Made by a program: the position numbers and the translations under genes. Under the pieces are notes generated by a model. It saw only the letters and a program-made list of their open reading frames with translations. It searched no databases and was not told the DNA's origin. A DNA stretch of 6,709 bases from DATKDU01 sp035512595 (lineage in GTDB: Bacteria; Planctomycetota; Planctomycetia; Pirellulales; Pirellulaceae), in the NCBI GenBank assembly GCA_035512595.1, contig DATKDU010000509.1:1-6709 (forward strand), given 5' to 3'. Below are positions 1 through 5,702 of the stretch, in pieces. Positions within the stretch are counted from its first letter, which is position 1; every line of letters begins with the position of its first letter.

Positions 1-2595
1 ATAGACGCGGTCGGAGCCGCTATCGACGATCCACAAGTGGCTTGGGCTGGCCGGATCGAGCGTGATGCCGGTCGGCGCCGTCGCCCCGCTGGTCGAAATC
101 GTCCAGCTCCCCACCAGCGACCCGCTCAGCGTGTACTTGAAGACCTTGTCGGTGGAGGTGTCGTTGACAACCCACAGATGGACGCCGTCGGTGACGATGT
201 CCTTAGGATTGCGGTTGCCGCTGTTGAGGCTGAAGCTGCTGGCGGCATTCTGACTCCCTGACAGTCGGCCGGCCGCATTGGTGTCGCGGAAGACCTTGTC
301 GCTCTTGCCATCGACGATCCAGACGTCCGTGCCGTTGGTGGCGATTCCCTGCTCGTCGGCATTGTTGGCCAGCGAGCCGGCCGTCCACGATCCCAGCAGT
401 CCGCCGCTGGTGTCGTAGATGAAGACTTTCTTGTTGCCATCGACGACCCAGACCTTGTCGCCCGCCACCGTGCTGGCCGCGCCGCGCGGGGCCGAATTGC
501 CGCTGTCGATCACATAATTCTCGACCGCCGCGCCAGTTGGTCCATACTCATACGTCCGATCGGGGCTGCCGTCGTTGACGACGTAGAACTTCGTCGGGGG
601 CTGATCGTTATCGATGATCGTGCCGACGCCTTGGCCGTCGGCAATGACGCCGCCGACGGGATTGGAGAGGTTGACGGTGAATGTTTCAGTGGGTTCGTAA
701 ATGGTGTCGTCGAGTGTTTGAACGACAATGATGCCACTGGTTTGGCCGGGAGCGAAGGTAATGGTTCCAGCCGTCGTCACATAATCGCTGCCGGCAAGTG
801 CGGTGCCGTCGGCCGTTGCATAATCCACTGAAACGGCGGTCGGAAATGGAGCGCCAAGGGACACGGTGAAGACGAGGGCGCTGGACGCTCCATAGCGTCG
901 AATCTCGTCGCTATCGCCGCTGGCGACGAGCATGTCTCCATTGGGCTGAAACACCAAGCCCATGGGCCGCGCCAGTCCTCCGCCGCTGACAACTTCATCC
1001 ACGAAGTCGCCAGTCGTTCCGCTGTAGCGGAGCACTTTGTTATTTGTCCAGCTCGTGACGTAGAGGAAGCCGTCGCGAAACACGAGCTCTACGGGACCGC
1101 TTAGTCCTCCGCTGCCGGTGGGTACAAACGCTCCGAGAAAGCTGCCGTCCGGTGCAAACTTCAGCACCGAATTGGAAGTGCTCGGTGAGGTGCTCGACAC
1201 GTAAAAGTTATTGTCGTGAAAAACGATCTGCGAGGGGTTGTCCATCCCGCCCGTCCCCGACGGAATAAACACGGCGTCGCCCGGCAGGCCCGAAATGCCG
1301 GCTGGAGAGCCGGTCAATCCGTCGTACCGCAAGATCGAGTCCACGCCATCGCCAGAAGTGGTTTGCCCGACGCTCGTCACATAGAGGAATCCATCGGAGT
1401 GGAAGAGCAGGCCGCGCGGTTGGTCCAGGCCGCCGACTCCCGAGGCGACGAACAATCCATCACCCACCGGCTCGCCCGTGGTGCCGCTAAACAGGAAGAT
1501 AGCGTCGGAGTTCGTACCGGCGACGTAGAGGTTTCCATCGGGGCCGAAAGCGATGCCCCGCGCAGAATTGAGCCCTGCGGCCCCGGGCGATACAAACTCA
1601 GCGCCCGGCTTTCCCGGCGCCGGCGCTGGCAGTCCCGTCGCCGGGTCATAACGCAGCACACTATTGGCCAAGCGAGTCGAGACGTAGAGCATCCCGTCAG
1701 GGCCGTAAATCATCATACTGGGATCATCAAGTCCTCCCTCGCCGGGCGAAACGAAGTTTCCGAGGTACTTGGTGGCCATATCCCCTTCAACCCCGGCCGC
1801 ATCGCTCACTGAAACGACCGGCTCCAGGGCCCCCTTTCCAGCGCTAAAGTTGTTCAGCACTTCCTCGCCGGACAACGCGTGATCGTAGACCTTGAGCTCG
1901 TCGATCAGGCCGTCAAACGGAAAGTTGTGCGGGGTATTTGGGTAGCCGCCATGATTGCCGATGCCGATCCCCGGATTGAAAGCGGGATCGAGATCGCCAA
2001 ACGGCCGGACGGTGGTAACGATTTGCGACATGAGCACGCCGTTGACGTACAGCCGCAAGGCGCCAGTCGCATCGTCCAGCGTGCCGGCGACATGTACGAA
2101 CTGGTTCATCGGCATGGTCGTAGATACGCCCGCCCCCTCTGTCCCGTTCTCCACGACAAAGACGAGTTGGCCGTTGGGTTCCACCGAGAGCCAATATGGA
2201 TCGAGGCCACCGCGGTCATCGCCACGAAAGAGGATCATGCCATGCTGGCTCGCGTGCCCGGTTGCCTTAACCCACCCCTCGATGCTTAGCGAGGCCGTCA
2301 ACTTCAGGCTGTCCGAGTCCGCCACCTGCACGCGATCGTCGATGCCGTCGAAGCTGAAGGCTTGGCCGATCTGGCCAGCGGCATACGTTGCACCACTTAT
2401 CAACGACCCATGGTTCGTCCCCACTGCGTCGGCGGGCGTGTTGTCCGCGGTCCAGTGGCTGATCAGGGCCAGCAGCTGGCGGTCCTCCAGCCGTTCCAAA
2501 AGCAGTCGCCGGCTACGGGAGCGATAATTCTGGAGCATACGAGCCGAAGAGCGGTTGATTGACGCGGAGCGGAGCCAGGAGGCGAGGCGGTTCAT
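1..2595 (-). CDS. Large secreted/surface multidomain protein, 3' end outside window
   Basis: This is an open frame of 865 codons without a stop, running off the left edge. The ATG at 2595 is preceded by AGGA (2603-2606) with 7 nt spacing. Domains seen in order: a basic N-terminus ending in the planctomycete motif LERLEDRQLLA (about residues 33-43), thought to mark exported proteins; a LamG/concanavalin-like domain (about 45-255, with SIEGWVK, LRLYVNG and FDGLIDELKVYDHALS); the first Calx-beta strand (about 258-272); a six-bladed NHL-type propeller (about 273-570, repeated GPDGxLYV and NSVLRYD-like motifs); the rest of the Calx-beta domain (about 573-664, DYATADGTALAGSDY and EPTETFTVNLSNP); then a second repeat region rich in VWVVDG, DVWIVDG, LWVVND and DKVFKY, probably another propeller. 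The role is likely extracellular adhesion or surface structure; no enzymatic motif is seen. Several shorter frames inside are shadows. Confidence 0.9.
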   Translation of the reverse strand, partial: MNRLASWLRSASINRSSARMLQNYRSRSRRLLLERLEDRQLLALISHWTADNTPADAVGTNHGSLISGATYAAGQIGQAFSFDGIDDRVQVADSDSLKLTASLSIEGWVKATGHASQHGMILFRGDDRGGLDPYWLSVEPNGQLVFVVENGTEGAGVSTTMPMNQFVHVAGTLDDATGALRLYVNGVLMSQIVTTVRPFGDLDPAFNPGIGIGNHGGYPNTPHNFPFDGLIDELKVYDHALSGEEVLNNFSAGKGALEPVVSVSDAAGVEGDMATKYLGNFVSPGEGGLDDPSMMIYGPDGMLYVSTRLANSVLRYDPATGLPAPAPGKPGAEFVSPGAAGLNSARGIAFGPDGNLYVAGTNSDAIFLFSGTTGEPVGDGLFVASGVGGLDQPRGLLFHSDGFLYVTSVGQTTSGDGVDSILRYDGLTGSPAGISGLPGDAVFIPSGTGGMDNPSQIVFHDNNFYVSSTSPSTSNSVLKFAPDGSFLGAFVPTGSGGLSGPVELVFRDGFLYVTSWTNNKVLRYSGTTGDFVDEVVSGGGLARPMGLVFQPNGDMLVASGDSDEIRRYGASSALVFTVSLGAPFPTAVSVDYATADGTALAGSDYVTTAGTITFAPGQTSGIIVVQTLDDTIYEPTETFTVNLSNPVGGVIADGQGVGTIIDNDQPPTKFYVVNDGSPDRTYEYGPTGAAVENYVIDSGNSAPRGAASTVAGDKVWVVDGNKKVFIYDTSGGLLGSWTAGSLANNADEQGIATNGTDVWIVDGKSDKVFRDTNAAGRLSGSQNAASSFSLNSGNRNPKDIVTDGVHLWVVNDTSTDKVFKYTLSGSLVGSWTISTSGATAPTGITLDPASPSHLWIVDSGSDRVY

Positions 2596-2650
2596 GGAAT
2601 GATCCTGCGAGGGAAAGGGGTGGCGGAGGCTTGGGGGAGATGGGGACGAA

Positions 2651-2673
2651 ATGCCGGCGGCAAACCGCGGCAT
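2651..2673. repeat. Imperfect hairpin in repeat copy 1
   Basis: ATGCC-G-GCGG, loop CAAA, then CCGC-GGCAT gives nine base pairs with one bulged G. Copy 2 keeps the inner stem but changes the outer end (ATTCC), so the outer pairing is weakened there. Confidence 0.55.
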
Positions 2674-2771
2674 TCACTGGCGAACCCCAGGGAAAACAGC
2701 GAATAAGCGTGTTGCGATTGCCGGCTAGCGAGAAGTGCGAGAAACGGCCGGCAGTTGTCTCAGAAGTTCAA

Positions 2772-2797
2772 AAGAAGGACGAACGCTTGTCCTTCTT
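2772..2797. repeat. 9-bp inverted repeat in repeat copy 1
   Basis: AAGAAGGAC and GTCCTTCTT are perfect inverse complements separated by 8 nt. The equivalent site in copy 2 reads AAGAAAGAC and ATCCTTCTT, so part of the stem is kept. No T-run follows, so it does not look like a standard intrinsic terminator. Confidence 0.6.
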
Positions 2798-2945
2798 GCA
2801 TTGCGGGAGGCGGTGTTCATGTCCGAACTCTTTGGGAAGGAGGAAGCGGTTTGAAGTTCGATGTTCAAAGCTCAAAGTTGACGGAAGCCAGGGCTTGGGA
2901 GGCGTGGTAGAATGGTGCTGTAGAGTTACTGTGGAGACCTGTGCG

Positions 2946-3236
2946 ATGACGATTACCGTGGATGCCACTTACGAAAATGGGGTTCTCGTGCCGGCCCAGC
3001 CGCTGGCGCTGAGCGAACACGAAAAAGTGCGGGTGACGGTGGAGCAGCAGCAGGGGGCGTCGCTTCGGAGTGGACCTGACTCGACCGCGCCGGCGGGGGA
3101 ACCAATTTGGGAGCGGCTCGCGAAACTGGCTGCCAATTTGCCGCCTGAAGAAGTTGCGAATTGGCCCACGGACGGGGCCTCACAGCACGACCATTATCTC
3201 TATGGTTGGCCGAAGCGTCCGGATTTGACGGAGTAA
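2946..3236 (+). CDS. DUF104 / AF2212-like antitoxin
   Basis: This is a 96-residue protein. Its N-terminus, with DATYENGVLVPAQPLAL and EKVRVTV, matches the DUF104 (AF2212-like) antitoxin pattern of a short beta-rich DNA-binding or dimerisation module. The C-terminal half has a linker and then IWERLAKLAANLPPEE and HDHYLYGWPKR, a tail common in this family that probably wraps the toxin. The ATG at 2946 is preceded by GGAG at 2933-2936; an upstream in-frame extension exists but lacks this support and would read through the repeat. The PIN gene starts 4-7 nt after the stop, as in a toxin-antitoxin operon. By analogy it would neutralise the PIN ribonuclease and autoregulate the operon. Confidence 0.85.
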   Translation: MTITVDATYENGVLVPAQPLALSEHEKVRVTVEQQQGASLRSGPDSTAPAGEPIWERLAKLAANLPPEEVANWPTDGASQHDHYLYGWPKRPDLTE

Positions 3237-3243
3237 TGGAGTG

Positions 3244-3657
3244 ATGGCTGGGGTGTACTTTGCGGATGCGTTCTACTGGATCGCCTCGACCCACGTCAGG
3301 GACAATTGGCATTCCCGCGTTCTTGCCTGGGGACGCTCCCACCCAGCCGCCCGATTGGTCACGACAGAAGAAGTTCTGACCGAATTCTTGAACTGGTTCG
3401 GAGCGGGCGGACCGTCGAGCCGCATGCTGGCCTCTGTCGCGGTCCGAAGCGTAATTGCCGACCCCTCGATCCAAGTCCTGCCTCAAACTTCCACCGGCTT
3501 CCATGCCGCGCTGGCACTTTACGAATCCCGGCCGGACAAGGAGTACAGCCTGGTCGATTGCCGCTCGATGGTCGCCCTGCGGGAGATGGGCGTTTCGGAA
3601 GTGTTGACGAGCGACCATCATTTCACCCAGGAAGGCTTCACGATTTTGTTTCCGTAG
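3244..3657 (+). CDS. PIN-domain ribonuclease toxin (VapC-like)
   Basis: This is a 137-residue PIN-domain protein, the usual family length. Four acidic residues fit the metal-binding catalytic site: D8 in VYFADAFYWIA, E47 in TTEEVLTEFLN, D105 in SLVDCRSMV and D124 in LTSDHHF. The active site therefore looks intact. Such toxins cleave RNA, often tRNA or rRNA, when their antitoxin is lost; the target here is unknown. A GTG codon directly before the ATG (3241) is an alternative start; GGAG at 3230-3233 could serve either. It is co-transcribed with the DUF104 gene, and repeat copy 2 begins 17 bp after its stop. It lies about 0.8 kb from a large tRNA array on the other strand, which may be coincidence. 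Confidence 0.87.
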   Translation: MAGVYFADAFYWIASTHVRDNWHSRVLAWGRSHPAARLVTTEEVLTEFLNWFGAGGPSSRMLASVAVRSVIADPSIQVLPQTSTGFHAALALYESRPDKEYSLVDCRSMVALREMGVSEVLTSDHHFTQEGFTILFP

Positions 3658-3673
3658 CGGCCAACCAGCACGC

Positions 3674-3921
3674 GTGGTGGAGGTTTGGGGTAGATGGGGA
3701 CGAAATTCCGGCGGCAAACCGCGGCATTCACTGCGAACCCCAGAGAAGGAAGCGAACAACTCAACTCGCGACTGCCGGCTAGAAAGAAGTGCGAGAAAGG
3801 GCCGGCGTTTGTCTCAGAAATTCAAAAGAAAGACGGATGCTTATCCTTCTTGCATTGCGGGAGGCGGTGTTCATGTCCGAACTCTTTGGGGAAGGAGGAA
3901 GCGGTTGAGGTTCGTTCAAAG
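3674..3921. repeat. Direct repeat, copy 2 (~250 bp)
   Basis: This is the second copy of the 2620-2870 sequence in the same orientation, diverged by substitutions and small indels. It begins right after the PIN gene and ends 88 bp before the DUF433 start, so each copy sits a similar distance upstream of an antitoxin-type gene. The long open frame crossing it toward the DUF433 gene is probably not translated. Confidence 0.9.
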
Positions 3922-4009
3922 TGGGGGGGAGGGTGATTCGGTTGCCGCGATTCTTGTTTCCGTGATAGACTTAAGGCGGTTCCTGTTTCTTCTTCGCGAG
4001 GCATCTGGC

Positions 4010-4324
4010 ATGGCGGGCGAAGTTCAGACTGAGCACCCTCATATCGTCCGGCTCGAGGGCCTTTGCGGCGGCGAGCCCGTGATCGATGGATTGCGCGTCA
4101 CGGTGCGGCATGTGGCGACGCTGCATCAGCACGGTGAGTCCCTTTCGGATATCGCCGAGGCCTTGGGATTGACTGAGGCCCAGGTGTTCCACGCACTCAG
4201 TTACTTCTTCGACCATCAGCACGAGATCAACGCGCTCATCGCCGCGGAAGAGCAGGCCCATGCCGCAGTCTGGGCTTCACATCGAGCACGTCAGCTTGAA
4301 TCGTGTCGCCGAGCGGGTACGTGA
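4010..4324 (+). CDS. DUF433 antitoxin-like protein with aberrant C-terminal tail
   Basis: This is a 104-residue protein. Residues 9-80 match DUF433: HPHIVRLEGLCGGEPVIDGLRVTV, then a helical part with GESLSDIAEALGLTEAQVFHALSYFFDHQHEINALI. This winged-helix-like family usually acts as the antitoxin of a DUF5615 (Mut7-C/PIN-like) toxin encoded just downstream. No such toxin is present here. The ATG at 4010 has GAGG at 3998-4001; an in-frame extension to 3674 crosses the repeat and is unlikely. The last ~20 residues (AVWASHRARQ onward) are read from the antisense strand of the truncated minus-strand gene at 4236-4442, so the natural C-terminus was probably lost at a junction near 4260. Confidence 0.8.
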   Translation: MAGEVQTEHPHIVRLEGLCGGEPVIDGLRVTVRHVATLHQHGESLSDIAEALGLTEAQVFHALSYFFDHQHEINALIAAEEQAHAAVWASHRARQLESCRRAGT

Positions 4325-4442
4325 GCCGGAAAGTCTCGCGTTCGCCGTTTTGCCGAACGTCAATCTCAAATGCGTTTCCAGCTATGCGAACGAGCACATC
4401 CGCGCCCATTGCTTCAAACGCTTGCTGTAGAGCCGTAGCCAT
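4236..4442 (-). pseudogene. 3'-truncated gene of an unassigned family, downstream of the tRNA array
   Basis: The frame encodes 68 residues beginning MATALQQAFEAMGADVLVRI, with an internal FEIDVRQNGERETFRL and the end VLDVKPRLRH before an out-of-character tail, GPALPRR. I recall similar N-termini in hypothetical planctomycete proteins that continue well past this point, so I infer a truncation near 4260. The start is well supported: ATG at 4442 with GAAGGGA 10 nt upstream. It begins 37 nt after the last tRNA on the same strand and could be co-transcribed with the array. Its 3' part overlaps the DUF433 gene tail to tail. It may be an intact small protein if the family has short members. The function is unknown. 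Confidence 0.5.
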
Positions 4443-4479
4443 TGGTTTTTTGTCCCTTCAAAAAGTTAGCCCCGATCAG

Positions 4480-4551
4480 TAGCCCGACCAGGATTTGAAC
4501 CCGGAACTCTGCGTTAGAACCGCAACATGATTTCCGTTTCACCATCGAGCC
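4480..4551 (-). tRNA. tRNA-Arg(TCT)
   Basis: 72 nt. The acceptor GGCTCGA/TCGGGCT pairs fully with wobble, including a G1-T72 pair. The anticodon stem is TTGCG/CGCAG around loop GTTCTAA (T33 present), and the T arm is CCGGG/CCTGG around TTCAAAT. Discriminator A, no CCA encoded. It is the last gene of the array. Confidence 0.85.
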
Positions 4552-4555
4552 GAAG

Positions 4556-4663
4556 CGGAAAGCCGACCAACGCTTCGCGTCGGTGCCCGATTTGAACCCA
4601 CATGGCGGTAAAGCCGCACGGCCAGCGCAAACCGGCCCGGCGAGCCGTATCCGGCAACCTTCC
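4556..4663 (-). tRNA. Ser-type class II tRNA with hairpin element in T arm
   Basis: 108 nt. The acceptor GGAAGGT/GCTTTCC, discriminator G and the long variable arm (GCGG, CTTTA, CCGC) resemble the Ser(CGA) gene at 5866. The T stem begins GTGGG and the loop is TTCAAAT, but the expected CCCAC is missing; the palindromic element at 4564-4589 sits in its place. The anticodon stem GCCGG/CTGGC closes a 6-nt loop, TTTGCG (8 nt if opened), and no Ser or Leu anticodon can be read. It is likely non-functional unless processed. Confidence 0.6.
4564..4589 (-). repeat. tRNA-invading palindromic element, copy C
   Basis: This is a 26-nt element. On the minus strand: CGGGC, stem ACCGACGC, loop GAA, stem GCGTTGGT, then CG. 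Compared with copy B it has C to A in the left arm and the matching G to T in the right arm, so pairing is kept. It lies between the T loop and the 3' acceptor strand of the Ser-type tRNA. Confidence 0.85.
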
Positions 4664-4670
4664 GTATCAG

Positions 4671-4741
4671 TGGACCCACCGAGAATCGAACTCGGATCTC
4701 CGCCACGCCAGGGCGATGTCGTCCCGTTGGACCATGAGCCC
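4671..4741 (-). tRNA. tRNA-Ala(GGC)
   Basis: 71 nt. The acceptor GGGCTCA/TGGGTCC contains G3-T70, the main alanine identity pair. The anticodon stem is TCGCC/GGCGG with loop CTGGCGT; the T arm is CCGAG/CTCGG around TTCGATT. Discriminator A, no CCA. The trailer starts CTGATA. Confidence 0.88.
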
Positions 4742-4754
4742 AATTAAATTCAGT

Positions 4755-4825
4755 GGACCGGCCGGGGAATCGAACCCCGATCTCCTGGTTGCAGGCCAGG
4801 CATCTTCCCGTTGGACGAGCCGCCC
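4755..4825 (-). tRNA. tRNA with Ala anticodon TGC and C33
   Basis: 71 nt. The anticodon stem CCTGG/CCAGG is perfect around loop CCTGCAA, giving anticodon TGC with C at position 33 instead of T. The T arm CGGGG/CCCCG around TTCGATT is perfect. The acceptor GGGCGGC/GCCGGTC has a G3-G70 mismatch, so the alanine identity pair is not present. Discriminator C, which is unusual. Confidence 0.75.
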
Positions 4826-4837
4826 ATGTTTCAACAG

Positions 4838-4908
4838 AGGTCCGTCTGGGAATTGAACCCAGTCTTCCGCCTTACCACGGCGGCGTGCGGCCACAGCACC
4901 TACAGACC
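4838..4908 (-). tRNA. tRNA-Thr(GGT)
   Basis: 71 nt. The acceptor GGTCTGT/ACGGACC pairs fully with wobble. D stem GTGC/GCAC, anticodon stem CCGCC/GGCGG, loop GTGGTAA, T arm CTGGG/CCCAG around TTCAATT. Position 14 is T instead of the usual A. Discriminator T, shared with the other Thr-anticodon gene at 6499. Confidence 0.85.
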
Positions 4909-4926
4909 TTTACTTCTCAATCGCAG

Positions 4927-4999
4927 TGATCCCGGATGGAATCGAACCATCACTTTCCTGCATGTCACGCAGGCGTCTTCGCCGTTGGACCACGGGATC
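4927..4999 (-). tRNA. tRNA-Val(GAC)
   Basis: 73 nt. The acceptor GATCCCG/CGGGATC is perfect. Anticodon stem CCTGC/GCAGG with loop GTGACAT; T arm GATGG/CCATC around TTCGATT. Discriminator A. The trailer starts CTGCGA. Confidence 0.87.
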
Positions 5000-5009
5000 A
5001 AGCTGTCAG

Positions 5010-5084
5010 TGACCGAGGTGGAAGCGAACCCACAGGCACGACGGCTCTAGGGCCTCATCGCTTTGCCAGTTTGCGTACCCGGCC
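5010..5084 (-). tRNA. Degraded Leu-family tRNA-like gene (TAG or CTA)
   Basis: 75 nt. The acceptor GGCCGGG/CTCGGTC pairs, and the D arm is nearly identical to that of Leu(CAG) at 5432. The anticodon arm is poor: around CCCTAGAG only GGC/GCC pairs well. Aligning to the Leu genes gives TAG with A37; counting from the 5' side gives CTA. Either way position 33 is C. The T stem lacks one C on its 3' side. It is probably decayed. Confidence 0.55.
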
Positions 5085-5091
5085 AAACAAG

Positions 5092-5160
5092 TAGCGGGTC
5101 CGGGGGTCGCACCCGGCGTGCGGAGCTTATGAAACTCTGCTGGGCGCTGGCCCACCCGCG
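5092..5160 (-). tRNA. Aberrant tRNA-Met-like gene (CAT)
   Basis: 69 nt. The anticodon arm AGAGT/GCTCC around TTCATAA gives CAT, with one mismatch. The acceptor CGCGGGT/ACCCGCT has a C1-T72 mismatch; a missing 1-72 pair is an initiator feature, but the initiator's three G-C pairs in the anticodon stem are absent. The D arm is shortened and has no GG. The T loop is TGCGACC instead of a TTC-type loop, on a perfect CCGGG/CCCGG stem. An Ile(CAT) identity cannot be excluded. Confidence 0.6.
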
Positions 5161-5168
5161 TCATCAAG

Positions 5169-5250
5169 TAACCAAGGGGAGACTTGAACTCCCACGCCTT
5201 AGCGGCACGACGTTCTTGGCGCCAGCGTGTCTGCATTCCACCACTTGGCT
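5169..5250 (-). tRNA. Class II tRNA-Leu-like (AAG), C33
   Basis: 82 nt. The acceptor AGCCAAG/CTTGGTT pairs with one wobble; D arm GTG/CAC with AATGCAGA (G19 replaced by C). Stem TGGCG/CGTCG around CCAAGAA gives anticodon AAG with C33. The long variable arm contains GCC, GCTAA, GGC. T arm GGGAG/CTCCC around TTCAAGT. The Leu scaffold fits the anticodon, although AAG is rare in bacteria. Two nt separate the D and anticodon stems instead of one. Confidence 0.7.
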
Positions 5251-5261
5251 GTGTCAGTCAG

Positions 5262-5332
5262 TGACCCGTGCGGGAATCGAACCCACGTCGCCAGGTTGAG
5301 AACCTGGTGTCCTGCCTCTAAACGAACGGGCC
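5262..5332 (-). tRNA. tRNA-Glu(CTC)
   Basis: 71 nt. Acceptor GGCCCGT/ACGGGTC, D stem GTTT/GGAC with wobble, anticodon stem CCAGG/CCTGG with loop TTCTCAA, T arm GTGGG/CCCGC around TTCGATT. Discriminator A. The trailer contains CTGACTGACA, a doubled copy of the shared trailer motif. Confidence 0.88.
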
Positions 5333-5341
5333 TGGTGTCAG

Positions 5342-5424
5342 TGCGCCGGGCAGGAGTTGAACCTGCAAAGCTCGGGGAGCGGGTGGGTTACGGCCACTTA
5401 GGCTTGCCAATGCCCAACCGACGC
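5342..5424 (-). tRNA. tRNA-Tyr(GTA), class II, C33
   Basis: 83 nt. The acceptor GCGTCGG/CCGGCGC pairs. D arm GGGC/GCCT around ATTGGCAA; anticodon stem GTGG/CCAC around CCGTAAC, giving GTA with C33. The long variable arm (GCTC, CCC, GAGC) is expected for bacterial Tyr. T arm GCAGG/CCTGC around TTCAACT. Discriminator A. Confidence 0.82.
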
Positions 5425-5431
5425 ATGTCAG

Positions 5432-5506
5432 TAGCACGGGTGGGAGTTGAACCCACAGGGCGCGAAGGTCTGAGCTTCGCCGCTTTGCCAGTTTGCGTAC
5501 CGCGCT
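5432..5506 (-). tRNA. tRNA with Leu anticodon CAG, short variable loop
   Basis: 75 nt. The acceptor AGCGCGG/CCGTGCT pairs. Anticodon stem CGAAG/CTTCG around CTCAGAC gives CAG. The variable loop is only about 6 nt (CGCCCT), not the long arm of normal bacterial Leu tRNAs. T arm GTGGG/CCCAC around TTCAACT. Discriminator A, as needed for Leu. Confidence 0.8.
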
Positions 5507-5513
5507 ATCGAAG

Positions 5514-5607
5514 CGTCCCCGATCGGATTTGAACCGGGGCACCGCCGCGAAGCGGTGGTCCTCCACCGTGACAGGGTGGCGAGCACTCCGGACTGCTCTG
5601 CGAGGAC
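5514..5607 (-). tRNA. tRNA-Asp(GTC) with hairpin element in variable/T-stem region
   Basis: 94 nt. The acceptor GTCCTCG/CGGGGAC pairs, D stem GAGC/GCTC, anticodon stem CCACC/GGTGG around CTGTCAC; discriminator G fits Asp. After AG of the variable loop the palindromic element (5537-5560) follows, then CGG, T loop TTCAAAT, CCGAT. The outer two T-stem pairs are lost, and about 4-5 native nt seem replaced. Confidence 0.78.
5537..5560 (+). repeat. tRNA-invading palindromic element, copy D
   Basis: 24 nt, read on the plus strand: GGGC, stem ACCGCCGC, loop GAA, stem GCGGTGGT, C. It is identical in this core to copy B but lies in the opposite orientation relative to its host tRNA gene. Confidence 0.87.
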
Positions 5608-5616
5608 GTGTGTTAG

Positions 5617-5690
5617 TAGCTCAGGTGGGAATCGAACCCACAGCATCCCTGGTTCTAAGCCAAGGTGGTCTGCCAGTTGCCTACCGAGCC
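5617..5690 (-). tRNA. tRNA with Leu anticodon TAG, short variable loop
   Basis: 74 nt. Acceptor GGCTCGG/CTGAGCT pairs with wobble, including G1-T72. Anticodon stem CTTGG/CCAGG around CTTAGAA; T arm GTGGG/CCCAC around TTCGATT. The variable loop is about 6 nt. The D stem is weak. Discriminator A. Confidence 0.8.
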
Positions 5691-5702
5691 ACTTGTCGTT
5701 GG

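Larger units (their letters stand above)
2620..2870. repeat. Direct repeat, copy 1 (~250 bp)
   Basis: This segment matches 3674-3921 along its whole length with scattered substitutions and small indels. Shared blocks include GATGGGGACGAAAT, GGCGGCAAACCGCGGCATTC and GCATTGCGGGAGGCGGTG. It starts 25 bp upstream of the exoprotein start codon, so it overlaps that gene's likely promoter region, and ends 75 bp before the DUF104 antitoxin. It contains two inverted repeats (2651-2673 and 2772-2797). No protein that I recognise is encoded on either strand. Confidence 0.9.

Noticed and set aside
1216..2527. Long plus-strand open frames (1216-1812, 1879-2289, 1955-2527)
   Set aside because: They lie antisense to the continuous exoprotein frame with clear domains, and encode Arg-rich sequence without recognisable motifs.
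2905..2913. Extended -10-like TGGTAGAAT before the DUF104 gene
   Set aside because: TTGACG at 2878 is too far away (24 nt) to serve as a -35 box, and planctomycete promoters are poorly defined; support is too weak for a feature.
2953..3759. 268-codon minus-strand open frame
   Set aside because: It is antisense to the DUF104 and PIN genes, which have strong family motifs; its product shows no domain.
3942..3971. TTGCCG and TAGACT with 18-nt spacing before the DUF433 gene
   Set aside because: Both boxes are weak matches and could occur by chance in this sequence.
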